Both the position numbers and the translations under genes were made by a program. 16,152 nt of DNA from contig NAVB01001528.1 of the NCBI GenBank assembly GCA_002179805.1, positions 1 through 16,152 of the forward strand. The letters run 5' to 3'. The notes under the pieces were generated by a model. That model saw only the letters and a list, made by a program, of their open reading frames with translations, was not told the origin of the DNA and ran no database searches. Of this stretch, positions 7,805-16,143 are shown piece after piece. Origin of the DNA: Acanthamoeba lenticulata. Lineage: Eukaryota > Discosea > Longamoebia > Acanthamoebidae. Positions within the stretch are counted from its first letter, which is position 1, and each line of letters opens with the position of its first letter.

Positions 7805-10800
7805 ATGGAGGAGACGGACAGCACGGCGGCCCGTGCGGCACCGCCACTGTCAGCAGCTGATGTGATGGCAGAGGCCGACGCCGGGCAGCAGAGCCAGCAG
7901 GAAACGTCGACGGGGTCTACTACCGCACAGACACCTGCGCCGGCCCGCACACAAGAAGAAATTGACACCGACCGGGGCTTCAACGACGCCGAACTTGCCT
8001 CTTGTCTCAAGGTTGTGTGATGCCTCCTCCCCTGTGACCGACGTTGGTGGCAAAACTTCCCCCCCCCCCCTCTAGCGGGGCTGCGTTAACTGAAGACGCA
8101 CTTTTTTCTACTTCGGGGCCGCACGCGCAGGTGCTGCACGCCTTCCGGTCGAGGCTCGACCTGCTGCAGCAGAAGGAGTACCGCACCCTCCGCAGCGCCG
8201 GGATGTACGTGCGCCACTCGTCCCCTCTTCCCTCAACATGAATGCCATGCCACCAGCGTGCGCGACACCTGGTCTAAGAGAACACGCCACCGCGCGTTTT
8301 GCCCCCAACCAAAGCATCTTCGTGGAGGGCATCAGCAATCGCTACTTCAAGGGCCTCTCGCCGGAGGAGTACAACCACAACAAGGCCCGAAAGTGCGTTT
8401 CGTGACGACGGCGCGGCCTGCTGGTGTGCGTGGACCGGCGCTGATGGCGCCCGCTCGGGGGGACACACAGGATCGCCCGGAAGGAGCGGCGGAAGCACGA
8501 GGCCCTGGAGGACCAGAAGCGGCTGGCCAAGACCAAGATGCGCGAGCAGAAGCTGCGCAAGATGGAGCGCCTCATGGAGGACGCCACGACCGCCACCGCC
8601 ACGCTGGTACGCTTTCGAGCTCCTGTTCGGGCGCCCTCAAAGCCGCCTCCTTAATGTCGCACCTTGTCGTCATGGACGCGACGCACAGATGATTGAAGGT
8701 GTCGACGGGGAAGACCATGGGGCCCTCGTAGTGCCGTCCCCGGCCGATCCGCTGTCCATCGTACGCCGCCTCCCGGGACCGGAGAGACGATCGTCGCGTC
8801 GTCGTTGTCGTTGTCGTCGTTGTTGGCGTGCTGCTGAGACGTGAGGACTCGTGTGGACTGGTGTTGGACGAACAACAGGGCGTGGTCACAGTCCCGGCCG
8901 ACCGGATCGCGCTTCGTTACAACTCGGCCCGCGAGAGCCGGAAGCGCAAGCGGAAGGCAAATCCCGGGCCCGGCGGCGCACAGAAGGAGGACAAGCCCAA
9001 TGCGGGCCGCAAGGCCGACAGCGCGAAGCTGTCTCGAGGCCCGTCTCCGAGCCCGACTGCAGCCAACAGCGCGCCCTCATCATCATGGTCATCGTCGCCC
9101 CCGCCAACGACAACATCATCGTCACAGAAGAGCGCAGAGGACGGAACGCACAGGGACGAGGCAGAGCGCCAAAGGCGCCAGCGCGAGATCGACCACATGG
9201 AGGCCGATGACGTGCTGTTGCCGGAGGTCGAAGCCAACACAGAAGCCCGGGCCGAAACACCGGCGACAACAGAGTCGAAAGCCCAGCCAGCGAGGCAACT
9301 CCCTCAGAAAGGCCGCCCGCGGCAGCGCAAGCGAGGTGAGGACGGCCAGAAAGAGGAAGAGGAGGAGCAGTCCGAGCCCGAGTCAGGTCGCCGCCACCAT
9401 CACCCTCACTCGAACGACTCGCGCCAGGAATTAACGGATTGCTTTGTGTCGATGTAAATGTGCAGTTCTTCATCAGCCCGAGGAGTGCTACATCTGCAAG
9501 ACGACCTACCACAAGCTGCACCACTTCTATGACCGGGTTCGTCCGAGCTTCCCCCCAATCATGCCTGAAGTCTTGTGGTTGACCGGTTGGAGATCTGAAC
9601 AGTTATGCCCGGCATGCGCCAAGCTCAACTGGAAGAAGAGGCTCGCCACCGCCAAACTCACGGGCTACATCGCGCTGGTCACCGGCGGCCGAGTCAAGAT
9701 TGGGTGCGGACGCATCCTTCTCCTCCTTCTTCTCCTCCCGCCGCGGCGCTCGCTGCTTTGGTTCTCACCAATCGACCCACAGCTTTGAAACGGCCGTCAT
9801 TCTCTTGCGCGCTGGCGCAACCGTCATCGTCACCACTCGCTTTCCGCATGACGCCGCGCTTCGCTTTTCCAAACGTGCGTCTTCGTTCTTTATTTATTTA
9901 TTAAATGTTAAACGTATTTTTATTTTTTTATTTTATATTACATACACATTGGAATGCAGTTGAGGACTTCGGCAAGTGGAGCAGCCGGCTGCATGTGTAC
10001 GGCCTGGACCTGCGCTACCTTCAGGCCGTCGAGCAGTTCTGTGAGTTCATGAAGAAGGCCTATTCCCACGTGGACATCATCATCAACAACGCCGCTCAGA
10101 CCATCCGCCGCCCGCCTGCCTACTACGAACACCTGATCGCGGCCGAATCAGTTCACTTGGCCTCTCTGCCCGACGCCATCCGCGACGTGCTGCAGCCGCC
10201 GGGCCTCCCGGTCAAGCCCTGGGGCAACGACTACCTCCTCCCGCTCTTCGCCTCTTCGTCCTCTTCATCGCTGTTCGAGTTGACTGCGGCCTCGAGCAGC
10301 AGCAACAGCGCCTCCTCGGCTGCCTCAGCGCCGCTGCCGAATACGGCGACGGTGTCGACAGAAACGGGCGAGGCCGTGCCATCGACCACCAGTTGCGGCG
10401 GCGGCGGTGGCATCGAGGGCGTGGCCGTGGTGCCGGCCGACGGCGACGCCGCGCCGATGGCCAACATCTCGGCCGGTACACGGACTGACCTGAACTCGCT
10501 CGATGAGCTCTGGTTTTGGGTCTTGGCTCACATGTCATGGCGCGTGCGTGCAGTGCTGACGCAGTTGGCGCTGGCCAAGGGCGATGACAACAACGACCCA
10601 AAGGTCTTCCCGCCCGGGCGCTACGACGAGCACGGCCAGCAGGTCGACCTCCGGCGGTTGAACTCGTGGGTGCTGCAGCTCGACCAGGTCTCCACCGTAG
10701 AGCTGGCCGAGGTCCACGTCATCAACGCGCTGGCGCCCTACACCCTCAACTCGCTCCTGCGTCCGATGCTGCTCAAGTCGCCCCACGTGCGCGCGTCCCT

Positions 10801-11484
10801 TTGGGGGTCCCTCGCGTGCGCGCAGTAGTGGCTGACGACGCGTGCGTGCGCTTGTGAGTGCAGGCCGACAGGTTCGTCATCAACGTGTCCTCGGTCGAGG
10901 GCGAGTTTTACCACAAAAAGACCACCGCCCACCCGCACACCAACATGGCCAAGGCACGTCGGCGCCCTTCGCCACCAGACAATTGTTATTGTCTTTTCTT
11001 TATTTGTGCTGAACGTGGCGCGACTGTGCAGGCGAGCCTCAACATGATGACGCGCACGGCGGCGGCCTACTACGCGCGCGACCGGATCTGGATGAACGCC
11101 GTCGACACAGGCTGGTGCGTCTCTGCTCAATTTATCATTTATTTATTATTATTTCTTTTTTGTATGCTGTTCTCATATTTATTCCTTATTATTATAATTA
11201 TTTTCTAATTATAACAGGATCTCGGACATGAACCCGGTGCACCGCTCGCAACGGATCGCCAACAAATACGGGGAGGTGTTCCGCAACCCGATCGATGAAG
11301 TCGACGGCGCGGCCAGGTACGGCGTTCAGCTCGGCTTTGTTGAACCTGTGATTGTTCATCTCATGAAACACTCGTACGCCCTCATCGCCGCGCCAGGATT
11401 CTTGACCCGATCTTCGTGCGGCTCAACAAGGGCAAGCTCTTCTTTGGCAAGTTCTTCAAAGACTACCGCCCATCGGCTTGGTGA
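7805..11484 (+). CDS. Basic coiled-coil / four-Cys knuckle / SDR oxidoreductase fusion, 14 exons
   Basis: Exons 7805-8011, 8131-8204, 8315-8392, 8471-8606, 8689-8760, 8879-9335, 9466-9536, 9603-9703, 9783-9874, 9960-10786, 10864-10953, 11032-11114, 11218-11316 and 11397-11484 total 2475 nt, 824 residues. The first third has a charged helical part ([20 protein letters not shown]), RKRKRK at 210-215 as a possible nuclear signal, and a disordered acidic/basic stretch. Four Cys (C349, C352, C367, C370) form a zinc-knuckle pattern: [25 protein letters not shown]. The Rossmann SDR domain follows: TGGRVKIG at 392-399, GLDLR with D446, NNAAQT at 472-477, NVSS at 712-715, HTNMAKA with K735, DTGW, DGAARILDP and [10 protein letters not shown]. 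From memory, bacterial SDRs share the CxxC-HHFYD-LCPAC plus SDR layout. Thr731 stands where the YxxxK Tyr should be. A Ser/Gly-rich insert lies around 513-590. The first intron's exact splice site is uncertain. Substrate unknown. Confidence 0.82.
10954..11031 (+). other. GC-AG intron in the SDR-fusion gene
   Basis: The exon junction AAG|GCACGT...GTGCAG|GCG keeps the conserved reading [14 protein letters not shown]. No GT donor here preserves the frame. AAG|GCACGT fits the usual GC-donor context. The intron is 78 nt, stop-free and a multiple of three, so retention would add 26 residues. Confidence 0.6.
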
Positions 11485-11871
11485 TCGCGAGCACGTAGTG
11501 GCAAGCCATTATTATTTAATAAAAAAAGAAGAAAAGAAGAAGTAACATCACCGCAGAAGGTGTTGCCTACGACGTCAGAAGTAGGAAGGAAGAGAAGGAA
11601 TTTAGTCCGTGGTCGGTGAAGGAGGAGCTCCACGGACCGAAGCTACCTGTGGTCCTCGAACCGGCGCATGACAGAAGTGACGTTCTGCGGCCGGGCGAGG
11701 TGGCGCCAATCAGGAAATGCCACATAGGCCGTGCTGGTCCTTGGCCAAAAGCCTTCCAAACGCAACCGAAACGTGTCCATACAACTCAAGATCTGTAACA
11801 TCAACAACTCTCTCCTACGCGCATCATCTACTGTGCCTGCACGCCTACACAACACTCAATCATCTTTGACC
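11485..11871. other. Intergenic region between SDR-fusion and Lys/Glu-repeat genes
   Basis: 387 bp between same-strand genes. The left end holds the 3' flank of the SDR gene with an AATAAA at 11518-11523. The right end is the promoter and leader of the next gene, with pyrimidine/AAC-rich sequence just before its ATG. A 45-codon minus-strand ORF (11780-11643) lies here and is discussed as a finding, not annotated as a gene. Confidence 0.5.
11518..11523 (+). terminator. Poly(A) signal AATAAA for the SDR-fusion gene
   Basis: AATAAA begins 33 nt after the TGA at 11482-11484 and sits in an AT-rich patch followed by an A/G-rich run. Confidence 0.6.
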
Positions 11872-13407
11872 ATGACGCGCAGCAACTTGTCGCTGCTCGT
11901 TGCCATAGGGCTTCTGCTGGGTCTCTTCTGCCTGGCGACCGCTGGTGCGCTCTCATCTTCTGCTATTCTCACTTGCGCATCCTGACGGATCAAACGTTTG
12001 GCCTCTTTTTTTGACTTGATACGTACTTGTGCCAAACAGAGGTGGAAGATGCAGTACACACTCATACCACTGTGATCCTCAATGATAACGACGCACCAGC
12101 CCCACCTCTCTCTGTCGATCCTCGTTCGTAGTAGCATCTCTGATTTTATTGATTTCTTTTCTTTTAAACTTATTAATCCTTTAATTTAAATCTGTGTAGT
12201 GGCCGACGAACCTGCCGTGAAGGACGAGGAGGAGAGCGTGACCACTGGTGATGACAAAACCGAGGAGGTCGTCGCCACTTCGGACAAGGCCAAGGAAGAC
12301 GCTGAGGAGGTGGCCACAGACGATACCGCCTCGGCGCAGGACGCCCTTGCCCCCGTGACCCCTGTTCACCACGACGACGATGACAAGGACGACGACCAGG
12401 ACGACAAGGACGAGGATGAGTACAAGAAGCAGAAGAAGCTGGCGAAGGAGGCCGAGAAGCTGCGAAAGAAGGAGGAGAAGCAGCGCAAGAAGGCCGAGAA
12501 GCAGCGCAAGAAGGAGCACGAGGAGCTCCTTCTCCAAGAGGGCGGCACCGCCCCGGCCGTCGACAGCGCCGCCGCCCCGGCGCCCGACATCGACGCGGCC
12601 GTTGTCGCTGCCGTCGACGCCGACCTCCACGTCCACGACAATGACCACAAGGACGACGACGATGATGATGATGACGACGATGACGACTATAAATACAAGA
12701 AGCAGAAGAAGCTGGCGAAGGAGGCCGAGAAGCTGCGTAAGAAGGAGGAAAAGCAGCGCAAGAAGGCCGAGAAGCAGCGCAAGAAGGAGCACGAGGAGCT
12801 CCTCCTCCAGGAGGGCGGCACCGCCCCGGCTGTCGACAGCGCCGCCGCCCCGGCGCCTGACGCTGATGCGGCCGTCGTCGTTGACAATGACGGCGTCGTC
12901 CAGAGCCACAAGGCAGACGACGGTGATGACGATCATGGCAAGGACGTCGACGAGATCAAGAAGCAGAAGAAGCTGGAGAAGGAGGCTGAGAAGCGGAAGA
13001 AGGCCGAGAAGAAGGAGAAGAAGCGCCTCAAGAAGCTCCTTAAGGAACAGGCCGCCGTCGTATGTCTTCACTTCACCTCATCAACTCGAGCTCACGTTTC
13101 ACCGAAGCTGACGCTGCACGCGCGCTTGTTGTGTTGTTTTTGTTCGTGTGTCGCTTGCCCGCAGGTGAACGCGATCGCGGACGAGGTGGTGCTGCATGTG
13201 GGCCAGAATGCCACTGTGGCGGCCGGCGACGAGCTTCTCCAGCAGGAGAACGGCGTCGCCGCGCTGGTCAACCCCGACAACGGCACTGCGGCTGTTGACG
13301 TCGCCCCCGAGGCCGACGCTGTCGCGGCGTTGATCGAGGAGCACGAGCAGCCAAAGAACGAGAAGCAAGAGGAGAAAGAGGAAAAGAAGGAAGAAGAGTC
13401 GAACTGA
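11872..13407 (+). CDS. Secretory-signal protein with tandem Lys/Glu repeats and poly-Asp
   Basis: Exons 11872-11944, 12040-12123, 12200-13059 and 13165-13407 total 1260 nt, 419 residues. The N-terminus is a clear signal peptide (core LLVAIGLLLGLFCLATA). After a short acidic region the protein carries three charged helical units starting near residues 127, 218 and 305. Units 1 and 2 share KKQKKLAKEAEKLRKKEEKQ, then a KKEHEELLLQEGG block and an APAVDSAAAPAPD tail, 273 bp apart in the DNA and nearly identical. Unit 3 is shorter and degenerate. Twelve consecutive Asp precede unit 2. The C-terminus ends in an E/K-rich stretch. The third intron (105 nt, donor GTATGT) is stop-free and a multiple of three. 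The composition is like KEKE or nucleolar proteins, so an N-terminal secretory signal is unexpected. An acidic ER-lumen or secreted cation-binding role is possible but unproven. There is no KDEL-type ending and no second membrane segment. Confidence 0.8.
12421..12966 (+). repeat. Tandem coding repeat, period 273 bp
   Basis: The block beginning TACAAGAAGCAGAAGAAG at 12421 recurs at 12694, with about 165 nearly identical bases per copy and a variable Asp/Ala-rich spacer. A third, diverged copy begins at 12955, 261 bp later. The near-identity at silent positions points to a recent duplication or gene conversion. Confidence 0.8.
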
Positions 13408-13578
13408 GCCCGGCAGGCGTGTATAGACGCTGCTCGTGTAGGCCACGAGAGCGAGGAACACCAGCGTATGACATAAAAGTAAGAGGAAGATGTTTTCGAC
13501 AAGATGCTACAAAGAAACTTGCCTGGTGGCCGCCAAGAGGGCCCTCTTGGGTGTTTTGTGTGCTTAGAAAGAGATATT

Positions 13579-13604
13579 ATTTGGCGTTCCCCTTTCCCGC
13601 CAAT
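13579..13604 (+). promoter_or_regulatory. Possible paired E2F-like sites plus CCAAT
   Basis: TTTGGCG (13580-13586) and TTTCCCGCC (13593-13601) match or nearly match the E2F/DP consensus TTTSSCGC, and CCAAT overlaps at 13600-13604. They lie about 80-100 bp before the ATG at 13681, a sensible promoter distance. Function is inferred from motif alone. Confidence 0.35.
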
Positions 13605-13680
13605 TTAAACAGAAAACTGCTACACGCCCCCAGCGCCGGTTTTTTGATACATCCACACACAGCAATTCCGGTAGAACAAA

Positions 13681-14578
13681 ATGCCCAAGCGTTCCAGAGA
13701 GCAAGTGGTGCCGTTTTACTCTTGGGGCGTTGGTGTTATTTTTAGTGTGCTCACTGTATCCGTTTGCAGCTGGCCGAAATTTTCGATGTCATTGCCCGCG
13801 ATGCGCAGGAGATCAGCGGCCTTCTGAAGTCCCTTGGTATGGTTCAATCCCTCCGGAGCCCCGACAACAATCTGCTGCTTACACAACGATCCAATTTCTG
13901 CATTTCCAGCCGGCGAGGCAGGCCCTAAGAGGAAGTATTCAAAGAAGACCGACGATGTCCTGAGCAAGAAGGACTTTGATGATTTTGAGAAGGCCTTCGA
14001 TGAGCATGGCGCCGATTTAGAAGCGCTTTCTCGGGCTCTGCCTTCGTGGGGCCGGTACGTTCGAGATCATCGCATATTTTCTTTGATCAGGATTAATTCT
14101 TGATTTTTCCTGCAGGAGCCAGCTGGAGGAACGCATGAAGCTCTACGATCTCGCAAACGGAGCTCATGAGGCACAGGACAAGCCTGTGAGCAAGAAGGCC
14201 AAGACCGCTGAGACGCCCAGCAGCAAGGACAAGAACGCTGACAAGGACAAGAGCACTGCCAAGGACAAGAGCGCCACCTCCTCCGAGCCCAAGACGCCCA
14301 CGTCGGCCGCGAAGGAGACTACCTCCACTGGTAGCAGCAAGAAGAGCAGCACCACTTCCGCGACTCCGACCTCGAGCAAGAAGCAGAGCACCGCCGCGCC
14401 CTCGACGCCAACCAAGAAGAGCACCGCAAGCAGCACTCCCGCGGGAACCAAGAGCACAGGCTCCACGGCGTCGACGAAGAAATCGAGCTCGAAGGCGACT
14501 GATGCCATGGACGAGGACAAGACGCCCTCGACCCCGACCAAGAAGAAGCACCGCAAGTCCAAGGGCGCCGATGAGTAA
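13681..14578 (+). CDS. Small Lys/Ser/Thr-rich protein with possible SANT-like helices
   Basis: Exons 13681-13704, 13770-13836, 13910-14054 and 14116-14578 join to 699 nt, 232 residues; introns are 65, 73 and 61 nt. The first exon has eight codons (MPKRSREQ), and its donor could be three bases later without frame change. Residues 9-30 (LAEIFDVIARDAQEISGLLK) form an amphipathic helix. Residues about 43-85, including DFDDFEKAFDEHGADLEALS and SQLEERMKLYD, have the spacing of a three-helix SANT/Myb fold but lack its core Trp pattern. The C-terminal 130 residues are a Ser/Thr/Lys-rich disordered tail with repeated KKS, TPTKK and SSKK units, ending KKKHRKSKGADE, which would suit a nuclear signal or nucleic-acid contact. 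A nuclear chromatin-associated role is inference. I cannot name a family. Possible E2F-like sites lie upstream, and a GATAAA about 60 nt past the stop may serve polyadenylation. Confidence 0.75.
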
Positions 14579-14937
14579 TCGCCAAGGCAGGTAAAGAAGT
14601 GATTCGCGGTTCTGTTTATTTCATGTGTGTAGTTGGAAGATAAAGGCAATAACATCAAAAAGAGGCCAAGGTTTCCTTTCCACTGGACATGTTGCGCTGC
14701 CACCGAAGCAATTCAGGTTGCCCATGTGCTTGTCTTAACATGTCAAGATCTATTTGCAACTCATCAAGGCACCGCAGCTGGCTGATCCAGAAATGTGGTA
14801 CTGAAGCTGACGCGACAGTTTAAATGTACATTTAATCATCTTTTATTTTTTTACGCGAAGGCCGAGCTGAAACCAAGCCCCAGGACATTTCCTGAAGGCG
14901 GTGGTCCGGTCACCAAGCGACCCATTCCGTACATTCC
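14579..14937. other. Intergenic region before the glycosyltransferase gene
   Basis: 359 bp with no convincing gene. It starts with the 3' flank of the preceding gene (GATAAA at 14639-14644). A T-rich patch at 14835-14853 lies about 90 bp before the next ATG and could be part of its promoter. No RNA gene or repeat is seen. Confidence 0.5.
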
Positions 14938-16143
14938 ATGTTCATGACAATGCGGACCTATAATCTCGGAGCTGGGAGAGAGACCCTCGCCTCGAGCAAT
15001 TCCAACGCAGCAGCTGGCCAGAACCAAAGCCAGAGATGGAGCAGTAAGTTTGTTACCCCCCCCCCTCTAGACAATTCGAGACTAACAGAGCCATCCCCTC
15101 CCTCCCCTGCTTTGAACAGAAGCACGTGGTCAGCCGCTGGTGTGCCCCGCCAGATCTTCTTGTTTATAATGCTCTCCCTTTTGGTTGTGAGCGTCTACCA
15201 CTTTGGTGGGCAGTTCACCGAGACTTTGGAGGCATGCCCTTCTGTACCCACGGCTGTGGAAGAGCCGGCACCTACTACGGAAGCGCCGGCCACGCAAAAG
15301 CCGGCAGCTTCGCAAGAGCCGGCACCTGCTTCACAAGCGCCAGCACCTACTTCACAAGCGCCGACGGCACCTACGGAAGCGCCCGTGGTTGCAGCAAGCT
15401 GGCTACCAGCGTCTATACCGCCATGCCTCCACCAGGTCTTTAGCAAATACGCGTACCCGCCGAGGAAGCCAACGCCCGCCGAGTTCCGAGTCGCTGGGAT
15501 TGACCACATCTACGTGATCCATTGGACGCCGCTCACCGAGCGGTTGAAGACCATGGCGGCGCGGTTCAGCCGAGTGCTCAAGGCTGGATGGGAAGAACAG
15601 AACTACGTCACGTTTGTGAACCAGTATGACGCGCGTACGATCCCCGACCGCGACCTCGTGTGCTTGGCGGGACCCAAGCACTACCGCCTTGCCAACGGCA
15701 CCCTGTCCGTGACGACGAAGCACCACTTTGCCTACTACGACGCCCTGGTCAACAACTACTCCGTCATCATGCTGCTCGAGGACGACGCCGACTTCACCGG
15801 CGACTTTGAGAGCGAGATGACCAAGATCACGTCGGCTCTCGCCAAGGTGCCAAATTGGGGCAACTGCATGGTCTCAGGTGGCCAATCCAGAGGTCACGGG
15901 ACAGAGCCCTACATCGATCCGGCGCCATCAGGAGAGGGGTCCCGGTTCGCCTACGGCTATCTGGTCAGCACCCTGGGCGCGACGCAACTGCTCGGCAACA
16001 TCCCCATCAGGCACAACCCCGACTTTCAGATGAACTTTGCAGCGCGCGAAACCGACTTCAAGAGCTACTTCAGCAGGGCCAACCCCGTCTTCGAGGTCCC
16101 GGACGACAAGGATGGCTCGTGGGTGTCGAGCAAAAGAAAATAG
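14938..16143 (+). CDS. Type II membrane glycosyltransferase, probably GT25-like
   Basis: An open frame of 401 residues runs from an ATG at 14938 to TAG at 16143. A short cytosolic Ser/Pro-rich N-terminus leads to one membrane anchor at about residues 72-88 (starting IFLFIMLSLLVV). A Pro/Ala/Thr/Glu stem of repeated EAPA, SQAPAP and TEAP units covers about 100-152. The catalytic part starts near 185: IDHIYVIHWTPLTERLKTMA matches the nucleotide-sugar-binding start of family GT25. TTKHHFAYYDALVNN is followed by LEDDADF at 280-286, the acidic DxD-like metal/donor motif after the conserved S/T-x-H helix. This layout is typical of Golgi enzymes. Donor and acceptor are unknown; GT25 members include collagen galactosyltransferases and bacterial LPS galactosyltransferases. 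A GTAAGT at 15044 with AG at 15088 would make a 45 nt in-frame intron, but the unspliced frame is also open. The stop lies nine bases from the window end, so a further exon is possible. Confidence 0.7.
   Translation: MFMTMRTYNLGAGRETLASSNSNAAAGQNQSQRWSSKFVTPPPLDNSRLTEPSPPSPALNRSTWSAAGVPRQIFLFIMLSLLVVSVYHFGGQFTETLEACPSVPTAVEEPAPTTEAPATQKPAASQEPAPASQAPAPTSQAPTAPTEAPVVAASWLPASIPPCLHQVFSKYAYPPRKPTPAEFRVAGIDHIYVIHWTPLTERLKTMAARFSRVLKAGWEEQNYVTFVNQYDARTIPDRDLVCLAGPKHYRLANGTLSVTTKHHFAYYDALVNNYSVIMLLEDDADFTGDFESEMTKITSALAKVPNWGNCMVSGGQSRGHGTEPYIDPAPSGEGSRFAYGYLVSTLGATQLLGNIPIRHNPDFQMNFAARETDFKSYFSRANPVFEVPDDKDGSWVSSKRK

Noticed and set aside
9444..9788. Single-exon reading of the Cys-knuckle region as a separate 114-residue protein
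   Set aside because: It reads through two introns (9537-9602 and 9704-9782); splicing gives a conserved SDR continuation.
12181..13071. 296-codon minus-strand ORF, extremely Leu/Val-rich, looks like a membrane protein
   Set aside because: Antisense of AAG/GAG Lys-Glu codons reads as Leu; the plus strand has proper introns, a signal peptide and a continuous frame.
13716..13967. 83-codon minus-strand ORF spanning two short introns of the plus-strand gene
   Set aside because: Plus-strand splice sites join exactly in frame across both introns; the minus frame has no flanking exon support.
14164..14703. 179-codon minus-strand ORF, hydrophobic
   Set aside because: Antisense of the Ser/Thr/Lys-rich tail on the plus strand.
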